A DNA stretch of 64,000 bases from CAVIQK01 sp964613035 (GTDB lineage: Bacteria; Bacillota; Clostridia; Christensenellales; DTU072), in the NCBI GenBank assembly GCA_964613035.1, contig CAZTFQ010000002.1, positions 85,469 through 149,468 on the forward strand, read 5' to 3'. The notes below the pieces were generated by a model. The model was not told where the DNA came from. It saw nothing but the letters and a program-made list of their open reading frames with translations, and did no database searches. A program made the position numbers and the translations under genes. Below, piece after piece: positions 24,258-31,795 of the stretch. Every line of letters begins with the position of its first letter. Positions within the stretch are counted from its first letter, which is position 1.

Positions 24258-24899
24258 ATGCAAGATTATATGAAAAACGTACATCTTCTGGATCATCCGT
24301 TGATTGCTCACAAGATAACGCACCTGTGCGACGTCACGACCAACACGAAAGAATTCAGAGAGATTGTTTCGGAGATAGCGATGCTGATGGGATACGAGGC
24401 GTTTAGAGACCTCCCCACGACGGATATCGAGATACAGGCACCGTTGTCCAAGTTTGCTTCGCCGGTCATCACCGAGCCTATCGCGATAGTTCCGATTCTG
24501 AGAGCGGGACTGGGAATGGTGGACGGTTTGACTGCGCTCTTCCCGACCGCAAAAATCGGTCACATAGGACTATATCGCGACGAAGAGACTCTTCTTCCTC
24601 ACGAGTATTACTGTAAGCTACCTAAGGATTGCATAGACGGCACCTGCATCGTGGTCGACCCGGCGTTGGCTACGGGCGGAAGCGCGGCTGCGGCAATCGA
24701 TTTCATTAAAGAAAGGGGCTATAAGAAGATCAAACTTCTCTCGCTGATAGCCGCTCCCGAGGGAATTAAAAAGGTTGCTACCGCTCATCCCGACGTACAG
24801 ATATTCGTCGCGCATTATGCGGACGCGCCTCTTAACGAGCACGGTTATATAGTCACCGCTTTCGGCGACGCAGGGGATCGTATTTTCGGTACGAAATAA
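24258..24899 (+). CDS. upp: Uracil phosphoribosyltransferase, divergent copy
   Basis: UPRT (213 aa) makes UMP from uracil and PRPP. PVSxLRAGLGM-type and PRPP-loop motifs are present (PILRAGLGMVDG; VVDPALATGGSAAAAI). The uracil-binding loop reads GYIVTAFGDAGDR (about residues 195-207) where the family and the second copy have PGLGDAGD, so the pocket may be altered. It follows uraA with a hairpin between. GAGG precedes the ATG at a suitable distance. It ends at a shared hairpin facing the DUF523 gene. Confidence 0.9.
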   Translation: MQDYMKNVHLLDHPLIAHKITHLCDVTTNTKEFREIVSEIAMLMGYEAFRDLPTTDIEIQAPLSKFASPVITEPIAIVPILRAGLGMVDGLTALFPTAKIGHIGLYRDEETLLPHEYYCKLPKDCIDGTCIVVDPALATGGSAAAAIDFIKERGYKKIKLLSLIAAPEGIKKVATAHPDVQIFVAHYADAPLNEHGYIVTAFGDAGDRIFGTK

Positions 24900-24902
24900 G
24901 AA

Positions 24903-24926
24903 AAGAGGACCGTAAAAGGTCCTCTT
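24903..24926. terminator. Hairpin between convergent upp and DUF523 genes
   Basis: AAGAGGACC (24903-24911) and GGTCCTCTT (24918-24926) form a perfect 9-bp stem 4 bp after the upp stop. The T-tracts are short. Confidence 0.65.
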
Positions 24927-24945
24927 GATTATAGACAAACAACAA

Positions 24946-25365
24946 TTATAGGTCGTTCTCCGTAAGTACGGTGAAGCCCGCTTCGAGGAGCTTTTTTACG
25001 GTGATGCCGTTGCCCTCGGTTTTATTACCCGAGAAGGTCCCGTCGTAGACGATGCCTTTTCCGCAAGAGGGGCTGTTGGACTTCATCACGCAGTAGTCGA
25101 CGTTGTTGGCTCGAGCGATAGCGACGGCAAGGTCCGCGCCGCGGGTATATTCCTCCGTAACGTCCGTGCCGACGTCCGACAATATTTTGTCGCCGACGAT
25201 TTCCGCGGGGTGACGAGGGGTATGAAGACCGCCGAGTTGCTCGGGGCATACGGGGATAAGGACGGCGTCTCGAGCGAGGTCCGCGACCTTTGAGTTGTAA
25301 CAATTATCGCCTTTGTAACGGCAATCGTTGCCGTAGAGGCAACCGCTGACAAGTATTTTTTTCAT
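24946..25365 (-). CDS. DUF523 protein
   Basis: The 139-aa protein starts MKKILVSGCLYGNDCRYKGD and contains VIPVCPEQLGGLHTPR and MKSNSPSCGKG, the conserved Cys-bearing segments of the DUF523 family (YbbK-like). The function of the family is unknown; the invariant Cys residues suggest metal or Fe-S binding. The start is taken at 25365, because GGAG sits 6 nt before it and overlaps the upstream ATG at 25371. It lies antisense between two upp genes. Confidence 0.86.
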   Translation of the reverse strand: MKKILVSGCLYGNDCRYKGDNCYNSKVADLARDAVLIPVCPEQLGGLHTPRHPAEIVGDKILSDVGTDVTEEYTRGADLAVAIARANNVDYCVMKSNSPSCGKGIVYDGTFSGNKTEGNGITVKKLLEAGFTVLTENDL

Positions 25366-25454
25366 AAGCATCTCCGCAATTATCGTAACATATAATGCGG
25401 ATTAAATCAAACGAAACGGACCACGGTCCGAAAAAGAAAAAAGAGGAAATATAA

Positions 25455-26093
25455 ATGAAAAATTATTCTAACGTACACATTCTGGATCATCCGCTCATCA
25501 GACACAAAGTCGCCATTATAAGAGACAAGAACACTTCCACGAAGCAGTTCCGTGAAGTTATAGAAGAGATTGCCACGCTCATGGCGTACGAAGCCTTCAA
25601 AGAGGTCCCCACTCAGCAGATAGTGGTCGAGACTCCTCTCGAAAAGGTCGAGCAAACCGTCGTTAAAGAAAACTCCATAGCCATCGTTCCGATTCTTAGA
25701 GCGGGACTGGGGATGGTCAGCGGACTGTTGTCTCTCTTCCCCGCAGCCAAAGTCGGTCACATCGGAATGTATAGAGACGAGGAGACGATGGAGCCTCACG
25801 AGTACTACTGCAAGCTGCCTTCCGGCATAGAAGAAAAAGTCGTCATGGTAGTAGACCCTATGCTCGCCACGGGCGGTTCTGCCAACGACGCCATCGACCT
25901 TTTGAAAAAACGCGGCTGCAAAAAGATCAAACTTATGTCGATAATCGGCGCTCCCGAGGGAGTTGAAGCCGTTGCGGAAAAGCACCCCGACGTAGAGGTC
26001 TACGTATCCACCCTTGACAGATGTCTTAACGAGAATTGTTACATTCTGCCCGGTCTGGGGGATGCGGGGGATCGTCTGTTCGGCACCAAATAA
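25455..26093 (+). CDS. upp: Uracil phosphoribosyltransferase, canonical copy
   Basis: This 212-aa UPRT has PILRAGLGMVSG, the PRPP loop VVDPMLATGGSANDAI and the uracil-binding segment CYILPGLGDAGDRLFGTK in canonical form. GAGGAAAT precedes the ATG. It is closely related to the copy at 24258, from which it is separated by the antisense DUF523 gene. I expect this copy to carry the main salvage activity. A structured intergenic repeat begins 5 bp after its stop. Confidence 0.93.
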   Translation: MKNYSNVHILDHPLIRHKVAIIRDKNTSTKQFREVIEEIATLMAYEAFKEVPTQQIVVETPLEKVEQTVVKENSIAIVPILRAGLGMVSGLLSLFPAAKVGHIGMYRDEETMEPHEYYCKLPSGIEEKVVMVVDPMLATGGSANDAIDLLKKRGCKKIKLMSIIGAPEGVEAVAEKHPDVEVYVSTLDRCLNENCYILPGLGDAGDRLFGTK

Positions 26094-26097
26094 TTTC

Positions 26098-26219
26098 TTT
26101 TCGATTATCTCGGCGCGTCTAGTGCGTTAAGGTGCGTTACTCACCGCTCGAGTACGATTAAGTACACGTCGCGGCTGCGTTACTCCCTTGCCTTCTATAC
26201 GCACCAATCTAATCGAAAA
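26098..26219. repeat. Intergenic repeat unit R0 with terminal inverted repeats
   Basis: It is bounded by TTTTCGATTA (26098-26107) and its reverse complement TAATCGAAAA (26210-26219), with inner arms GGTGCGT (26131-26137) and ACGCACC (26199-26205). The right end CAATCTAATCGAAAAT is shared with two other units at 26376-26391 and 27905-27920. Confidence 0.65.
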
Positions 26220-26236
26220 TAATTATCTAGTAAAAC

Positions 26237-26391
26237 AAAAAAGACATCCTTGCGATGTCTTTTTTAGCGCAGGCGGATGCCGTAAGCTAAAGTCGCATAG
26301 CGACAGTAAATAAAGGCATCCTAGCCGAGCAGTACACTTCACTCGGAACATTCCGCGCCTGCCTCGTCTGACGCCCAATCTAATCGAAAAT
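26237..26391. repeat. Structured intergenic repeat A1
   Basis: It starts with a terminator-like hairpin (12-bp stem, 26237-26265). AGCGCAGGCGGA follows, then nested stems GGATGCC/GGCATCC (26275-26281, 26315-26321) around GTCGC/GCGAC (26292-26296, 26300-26304). It continues with GCCGAGCAGT and ends in a 25-bp tail (26367-26391) identical to the A2 unit. Confidence 0.7.
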
Positions 26392-26426
26392 ACCTAGTAT
26401 TAAAGAACCGAAACTAAATCAAAAAT

Positions 26427-26490
26427 CGGCACAAGCCTTAGCCGCGTTATAGCGGCGGCATAAAAGCCGTCAACGTCGAGTAAGTCGAGC
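26427..26490. repeat. Structured intergenic repeat B-left
   Basis: Outer arms CGGC/GCCG (26427-26430, 26466-26469) enclose GCCGC/GCGGC (26441-26445, 26452-26456). A 20-bp tail, 26471-26490, recurs with one change at 28049-28068. Confidence 0.6.
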
Positions 26491-26518
26491 AGGTTTATCC
26501 TTATAAAACGACACAAAG

Positions 26519-26571
26519 TTTTGGATTGTATTCCAAAAAGTGTTGACGTTTTGAAAGTTTTTGGATAAACT
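26519..26571 (+). promoter_or_regulatory. ATPase-gene promoter with inverted repeat
   Basis: The -35 TTGACG (26543-26548), 17-bp spacer and -10 TAAACT (26566-26571) sit just after the inverted repeat TTTTGGA (26519-26525) / TCCAAAA (26532-26538), a possible operator. Confidence 0.55.
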
Positions 26572-26601
26572 CTATTTAAGAATAAAATAAGAGAGTGTCT
26601 T

Positions 26602-27807
26602 ATGCGTCTAAAAAGAAAAGAATATTTAGATAAGTTAATCGCGTTAAAAGATAAAAAGATTATAAAAATTATAACCGGTGTTAGAAGATGCGGAAAATCA
26701 ACTTTGATGGGGATTTATAAAGATTATTTACTTGAAAACGGCGTTGAAGAAAAAAATTTAATTTCAATTAATTTTGAAGATTATGATTTTTATGATTTGA
26801 GAGATCCGCGCAAACTGCATACTTACATTAAAGAAAAATTGGATGACAAAAAACAAAACTATATTTTTCTTGATGAAATCCAGCACGTAGAAGACTTTCC
26901 GAGAGTTGTAGATAGTTTGTTTATTAAAAATAATGTAGATATTTACATCACCGGCTCCAATGCTTATATGTTATCCAGTGAAATTGCAACGCTAATTTCC
27001 GGTAGGTACATTGAAATTTCAATGTTGCCGTTGTCTTTCGCCGAATTTGTCGAGTCGACCGGGGATAAAAAAGAACTTGCGAGAAAATATATTGATTATA
27101 TTCAAAATAGTTCTTTTCCGTATACTTTGGAATTAAGGGACCAAATAAATGAAATAAAACCGTATCTTGACGGAATTTATAATACGGTTGTTGTAAAAGA
27201 TATTGCATCGAGAAAGAAAATAGCAAACATTTCTATGTTGGAAAGTGTTACAAGATTTATGTTTGACAATATCGGTAACGCGCTTTCTATGAAAAAGATT
27301 GCCGATACGATGACTTCCGATGGCAGAAAAATCGATGTGAAAACGGTTGAGAAATTCATATCCGGACTAACCGAAAGTTTTGTTTTGTATAAAGCAAATC
27401 GTTATAATGTAAAAGGTAAACAATATCTAAAAACGCTTGAAAAATATTACGTTGTAGATATCGGACTTAGATATATGCTTCTCGGCACTCGATCCACCGA
27501 TGTCGGACATATTTTGGAAAACGTTGTGTATTTGGAACTTTTGCGTAGAGGGTATGACGTGTATGTTGGCAAAGTCGACGATACAGAAGTCGATTTTGTT
27601 GCAATGGATAATAAAAAAACAATGTATTTTCAAGTTTCGGCAACCGTTAGAGATGAAAAAACTTTGGAAAGAGAACTAAGACCGCTTCAAAGCATAAACG
27701 ATCACTATCCGAAGTTTATCTTAACGTTAGACGAAGACCCCGAAACCGATTTTGACGGAATAAGAAAAGTAAATGCTCTTGACTGGTTGCTGGGTGAAGT
27801 TGAGTAA
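26602..27807 (+). CDS. AAA-family ATPase with DUF4143 domain
   Basis: The 401-aa protein has an N-terminal AAA_14 ATPase: Walker A GVRRCGKSTLM, Walker B NYIFLDEIQHV, and ITGSNAYMLSSEIATLISGR as sensor region. A C-terminal DUF4143 domain follows, with the PD-(D/E)XK-like ending EVDFVAMDNKKTMYFQVSATV. This large prokaryotic family is common in mobile or defence-like settings, but its role is undefined. The DNA is visibly more AT-rich than its neighbours and uses more AAA/AAT/TTT codons, suggesting acquisition from elsewhere. Structured repeats flank it on both sides, and it is its own transcription unit. Confidence 0.88.
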   Translation: MRLKRKEYLDKLIALKDKKIIKIITGVRRCGKSTLMGIYKDYLLENGVEEKNLISINFEDYDFYDLRDPRKLHTYIKEKLDDKKQNYIFLDEIQHVEDFPRVVDSLFIKNNVDIYITGSNAYMLSSEIATLISGRYIEISMLPLSFAEFVESTGDKKELARKYIDYIQNSSFPYTLELRDQINEIKPYLDGIYNTVVVKDIASRKKIANISMLESVTRFMFDNIGNALSMKKIADTMTSDGRKIDVKTVEKFISGLTESFVLYKANRYNVKGKQYLKTLEKYYVVDIGLRYMLLGTRSTDVGHILENVVYLELLRRGYDVYVGKVDDTEVDFVAMDNKKTMYFQVSATVRDEKTLERELRPLQSINDHYPKFILTLDEDPETDFDGIRKVNALDWLLGEVE

Positions 27808-27833
27808 ATTTAATGATATGCAACTTAAAAACA

Positions 27834-27920
27834 GGCGGACGTTGCAACCTAAGACCGCGTAGGCGGTAGTAAACAGCGCCGTCCTGGCCGAGCAGTCTGA
27901 CGCCCAATCTAATCGAAAAT
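27834..27920. repeat. Structured intergenic repeat A2
   Basis: It has the same layout as A1: AGGCGGA, outer arms GGACG/CGTCC (27837-27841, 27880-27884), inner ACCGC/GCGGT (27854-27858, 27863-27867), then GCCGAGCAGT (27887-27896) and the 25-bp tail ending at 27920. Both stems differ from A1 by compensatory changes. Confidence 0.7.
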
Positions 27921-27948
27921 CAACCATTAATTAAATCAAAAACAAACC

Positions 27949-28068
27949 AAAAAGCACGTCCTTTAACGGATGTGCTTTTTAGCGCAGACGGGCTGTGTAA
28001 ACACCAGTCGCGGAGCGACGTTGTACAAAACAGCCAACGTCGAGCATTCAACGTCGAGTAGGTCGAGC
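27949..28068. repeat. Structured intergenic repeat B-right, running into plsY
   Basis: It begins with a terminator-like hairpin (27949-27961 with 27968-27980) and AGCGCAGACGG. Outer arms GGCTGT/ACAGCC (27991-27996, 28030-28035) enclose inner GTCGC/GCGAC (28007-28011, 28015-28019). The 20-bp tail at 28049-28068 overlaps the last codons of plsY. Confidence 0.68.
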
Positions 28069-28662
28069 GATTCTTTCCGCTGAGTTTTTCTTGGGTACGA
28101 TATGGTGTTTGGCTATAGCTATGGCGGACATCGTGAGGCAGGCGATTGCTTGCGGAAGGGCGGAATAGGCTATGAGGATGACGGCGGAGCTTAAGCCGAA
28201 GACTAGGAATACCGCTATGCTTCTCGTTTTCCCGGACTGATTTTTGAACAGCGGAACAGACAGCACATACAGAAGTGCCAGCAACAGGACTATATAGCTA
28301 TAGGGCATCAGACCTATCAGCACGCCGAAGACGGTCGAGATACATTTGCCGCCGCGGAATCGGTTGAATATGCCTAAGGCGTGCCCGAGGACGGGCGCGA
28401 TGAGGACCAGAGAAAAGAGGTAATGATTGACGTCTAGGAGCCTGCACGCCAGTAAGACCGGGAGGGAGCCTTTTAAAATATCCAGGAATATGCATATGAG
28501 CCCGATTTTTTTACCGCAGGCTTTGAACGCGTTGGCACCGCCCGGGTTATGATCGTCTCCCGTTTCGTAGATGTCGATATCGCGGAGTTTCTTAGGCAGG
28601 ATATAGCAGTACAAGACGCTGCCCGAGATGAATCCACCTATAATGAAAGCCGCCCACAACAT
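28048..28662 (-). CDS. plsY: Glycerol-3-phosphate acyltransferase PlsY family
   Basis: PlsY transfers an acyl group from acyl-phosphate to glycerol-3-phosphate at the membrane. This 204-aa protein has five or so TM helices and conserved loops NPGGANAFKACGKKIG (family: GS-GN-GATN type) and GHALGIFNRFRGGKCISTVFG (GH..P.F..F.GGKG type), somewhat divergent. Its start is 2 nt after the glycosyltransferase stop, so the two lipid genes form an operon. The last seven or so codons (ARPTRR) and the stop come from the intergenic repeat tail, so the C-terminus appears to have been replaced by repeat sequence. Confidence 0.83.
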   Translation of the reverse strand: MLWAAFIIGGFISGSVLYCYILPKKLRDIDIYETGDDHNPGGANAFKACGKKIGLICIFLDILKGSLPVLLACRLLDVNHYLFSLVLIAPVLGHALGIFNRFRGGKCISTVFGVLIGLMPYSYIVLLLALLYVLSVPLFKNQSGKTRSIAVFLVFGLSSAVILIAYSALPQAIACLTMSAIAIAKHHIVPKKNSAERIARPTRR

Positions 28663-28664
28663 TG

Positions 28665-29774
28665 TCAGACCCTCGTGATTCTCTCGGCGATTTCTTCTGC
28701 GGAATCCGAGTGAATCGCTTTTTTCTGATTATCGACGACGTAACGGCGCAGAGCTACGTCGTCGGCGAGTTTCCTAGCGGACGAGGCGGCTTGTCGGCAC
28801 GTTTTGCCGGGCATGGACAGACCGTTGCGGACGAAGTATCTGTAATTGTAAGTCTCGCACCCGGGGATGGGTTTGAGATGTACCAGAGGCACTCCCGCGA
28901 CCGCTATTTCCGTACTGGACAGCCCGCCGGGTTTGGTCAAGACCATTTCGGACGCTTTGACGTACAGATAGGCGTCCCGCGTGAACGAAACGGTACGGAA
29001 CTTATCCGAGTCGCGATACTTTTTGTCAAGGTCCGACTTGAGCTTTTCGTTGCGACCGCACAGTACGCATATGAAAAAGTCCCGATCGAAGTTTTTATCC
29101 AGTTTGGAACATAGCCTCTCCAGATTGCCGCACCCCACTCCCCCGGACATCACGGTAATGACTCGCTTGTCGTCGGGGATGTGCAACAGACTCTTGGCGG
29201 TCGTTGCCGACACCTCTTCCGAGAAGCCCTTTTTCACGGGAATGCCCGTACTGAAAATATCCTTTTCGGGATATCCGGACTCTACCAGAGTTGCTTTAAG
29301 GTCTTCCGTACCGACGAAATATCCGTCTAGATCCGAGTCTCGGAAGAAGGGTATCACTACGTAGTCCGTTAAAACTCCGTACGTGGGGACGTTTCCGTAC
29401 AATCGTTTGACCGCAGTCATCGCGTCCATTGCGAATATATGCGTACAGACGACCTCCGTGAAGCCGTTGTCTATAATGTAATTATACAGTTGTAAGGCAT
29501 ATTTTGAATTGGCGCGATATACGGGTGACGGCAGCGGTAGGCGGTCGTAAAAAGCACCCAATCGGTAGACGAAACCGAATGCAGACGGAATTTTTTTGAT
29601 GACGTTGTTATACGTTGCGGATACCACGGCTCGGATTTTTTCGCTTTTCAGCGAGATAGGATCCAAGATTTCCGATCGGACGTCGAGTCCGTCGAGAGCT
29701 TCTTTGACGGCGTAAGCCGTGCTGTTGTGTCCTTCGCCGGTACCGCAAGACAGAATCAATACTTTTCTCTCCAT
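28665..29774 (-). CDS. GT28-type glycolipid glycosyltransferase (UgtP / MGDG-synthase-like)
   Basis: The protein starts MERKVLILSCGTGEGHNSTA, the N-terminal signature of MGDG-synthase/UgtP enzymes that transfer a sugar from UDP-sugar to diacylglycerol. The C-terminal donor-binding part includes VLTKPGGLSSTEIAVAGVPL. It is 369 aa from the start chosen at 29774, which aligns with the family; an in-frame ATG at 29804 adds ten basic residues with no better ribosome site. It is co-transcribed with plsY, consistent with membrane lipid synthesis. The protein is expected to be a peripheral membrane protein. Confidence 0.85.
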   Translation of the reverse strand: MERKVLILSCGTGEGHNSTAYAVKEALDGLDVRSEILDPISLKSEKIRAVVSATYNNVIKKIPSAFGFVYRLGAFYDRLPLPSPVYRANSKYALQLYNYIIDNGFTEVVCTHIFAMDAMTAVKRLYGNVPTYGVLTDYVVIPFFRDSDLDGYFVGTEDLKATLVESGYPEKDIFSTGIPVKKGFSEEVSATTAKSLLHIPDDKRVITVMSGGVGCGNLERLCSKLDKNFDRDFFICVLCGRNEKLKSDLDKKYRDSDKFRTVSFTRDAYLYVKASEMVLTKPGGLSSTEIAVAGVPLVHLKPIPGCETYNYRYFVRNGLSMPGKTCRQAASSARKLADDVALRRYVVDNQKKAIHSDSAEEIAERITRV

Positions 29775-29941
29775 AATCCGACGCTTCTTGCATAGTATGT
29801 GCAAATATTGCTCTCATCGGCATATTGCCTGTATACGGGTTATTTTAATAGCAAGAAAACTGCTTGTCAACAAAATAAATCAAACTAGATTTTGTGTGAA
29901 ATTTACGGAAAAAGGCTTTTTTAAACGTCTTAAATTAAAAT

Positions 29942-29963
29942 AAAGTCCGTTAAAACGGACTTT
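29942..29963 (-). terminator. Terminator of the GH112-DUF4838 operon
   Basis: AAAGTCCGTT (29942-29951) pairs perfectly with AACGGACTTT (29954-29963) across a 2-nt gap, 33 bp beyond the DUF4838 gene. T-rich sequence follows on the minus strand. Confidence 0.75.
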
Positions 29964-29995
29964 AATTTATAAAAATATAGCGTTTTGAGGACTTT

Positions 29996-31795
29996 TTACA
30001 GCTTGAATTTTTTTTCGAGATACGCTTTATACTCGTCGAAATAACGTTTCGTTTCGGCGAATCGTTCCACTCTCGTCTCTGCGGAGTACTCGATGAGGAG
30101 ACGCGCCCGATCGCGTTTGTACGCCTTATTATATCCGCGATTGTTGACGACGACGTAATAGAGTCCTACTAAGAGTCTCTTGAGATGCTTTTCGGAGACG
30201 GAGGCTTCTTCGCATTTTTCGAGAGCGCTTTCAAGGTCTCGGATATGTTCTAGCACGTATTTAGGCTTGAGATATGAGCGAGAGTGTGCGGACGGCGGCA
30301 TGAACATCCCCAGTTCTTCCTTGCCCTCGTAGAGGTGAGTAAGAAGGGCGTTGAAATAGTCCGTGACGGTCTCTGCCGCGTTGCCGTACGTGACCGAGAT
30401 ATATCTCGAGAGTAGTTTTTCCACGTCCGTATCGGCGTCGAACATCAGGTGAGCCAGGAGATAGGCTCTCATCTCGGCGTTTTCGCTACCCCACTCGCGC
30501 GAGGCTTGAGAAAACACTCCTCTGGCGCCGTTTTCTTTGAAGAACTTAAGGTTGGGCGACAGAACGGAGAAGTTGGGGAAAGGCATCATAAGATGTTTGA
30601 AGTCCACGACGTAGTCCCATATGACGATGTTTTTAGCGCAATCGCGCCATTTTTTCATAAAAGATGCGAATTGCTTGCAGCCCTTGGTCTCGGGGTGAGA
30701 ATAGGGAGAGCGATTGCTGCCGGGCATGGAGCAGAGCTTAATGAGGAGATTGTCGCTCGCTTTCATGTGTTTGGGCGGTTTATATGTGTATAGATAAGCA
30801 AGGGTCGAGAGGCAGACGTCGGGGCGGACGGCGTGTATCTCGTCGGCGAGACGATTGAGAAATTTCAGATACGGAGCCATCGGGGAGCCTTCCGATCTCG
30901 TCAGCTTTTTACACTCGGGGCATTCGCACCCCTTGATAAACCAGTTGTCCATTATCGAAACGTCCCAGTACTTGGCGGAGGGATTTTTCTCTATCAGGGT
31001 CAGAAGACGCTTCTTAGTCTCCCGATAGGCGCCCTCGGAGGACGGGCATATAGCGGTGTCCAGAGTGGTACCGAAGGTGGTTGTCCGAGTGCGGCGCTTG
31101 CCGCCGATCATCGTGTAATACTCGGGATGAGAGGAGAAAAACTCCGACGGGGGAAGCAGGTCGAACATCGAGTGGCACCACGTGCCCCAGAGACGGGGAG
31201 GAGTGTCCTCGTTTTCTTTATAGGGAGTCCAGCCTTCCGGGCGGAGACTTCTGTCGGCGATATCGATGACGCCGTTGAGGCGGAGTCTTCTTGCCCAGTC
31301 GTTGTGCCAGGTTTCCTTAGAATACACGTTTCTCCAAGGAAAAGCGGGGTTAAAACACTTTTCGCCGATAGGGAGAAAGAGATTTTTTCTCGACGGATAG
31401 TAGGTGTGGTCGGTGTGAGTGAACATTATCCCGACGTACTCCAGAAGAGCATAGAGACCGTTGACGAGACCGTCGGAGCAGCGAGCCGAAACGGTGACGG
31501 AAGAAGAGGTCACTTTAATTTTATATCCGTCGTCGAGGACGTTTTCGTCCGCCGCCAAAATGAATTTAAGGGGCGTTTTGCCGTCCTTATTGCTCTTGCC
31601 GTAGACCTTGTCTATCGAAAACTTGAACGTAAGGACGTCGTCGTGCGAAATATCGCTACCTTCTTCATCCAGGAAGAACAGCCTCTGCCCCTCGTCTATG
31701 AGGGGTAGTCCCGACTTATCCGAGTCGAGGGAAGAAATATAGTCTTGTTCGGAAAAATATTTCAGTTCAACGGGGAGTTTTATGCCTTGATCCAT
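29996..31795 (-). CDS. DUF4838 glycosidase-like protein
   Basis: This 599-aa protein has an N-terminal hexosaminidase-like alpha/beta domain (about 1-130) and then the DUF4838 core. The core has features such as WRNVYSKETWHNDWARRLRL, the two CxxC-like Cys pairs in GCECPECKKLTRSEG, and LADEIHAVRPDVCLSTLAYL. The family is related to GH20/GH67-type enzymes and is often found with polysaccharide-use genes. There is no signal peptide, so it is probably cytoplasmic. Its first 16 bases overlap the end of the GH112 gene, so the pair is translationally coupled. I infer trimming of an imported amino-sugar oligosaccharide. Confidence 0.85.
   Translation of the reverse strand: MDQGIKLPVELKYFSEQDYISSLDSDKSGLPLIDEGQRLFFLDEEGSDISHDDVLTFKFSIDKVYGKSNKDGKTPLKFILAADENVLDDGYKIKVTSSSVTVSARCSDGLVNGLYALLEYVGIMFTHTDHTYYPSRKNLFLPIGEKCFNPAFPWRNVYSKETWHNDWARRLRLNGVIDIADRSLRPEGWTPYKENEDTPPRLWGTWCHSMFDLLPPSEFFSSHPEYYTMIGGKRRTRTTTFGTTLDTAICPSSEGAYRETKKRLLTLIEKNPSAKYWDVSIMDNWFIKGCECPECKKLTRSEGSPMAPYLKFLNRLADEIHAVRPDVCLSTLAYLYTYKPPKHMKASDNLLIKLCSMPGSNRSPYSHPETKGCKQFASFMKKWRDCAKNIVIWDYVVDFKHLMMPFPNFSVLSPNLKFFKENGARGVFSQASREWGSENAEMRAYLLAHLMFDADTDVEKLLSRYISVTYGNAAETVTDYFNALLTHLYEGKEELGMFMPPSAHSRSYLKPKYVLEHIRDLESALEKCEEASVSEKHLKRLLVGLYYVVVNNRGYNKAYKRDRARLLIEYSAETRVERFAETKRYFDEYKAYLEKKFKL

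Larger units (their letters stand above)
26094..26601. other. 508-bp repeat-rich intergenic region
   Basis: It is packed with structured repeats (26098-26219, 26237-26391, 26427-26490) followed by the promoter of the DUF4143 ATPase gene. No coding region is visible. Confidence 0.75.
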
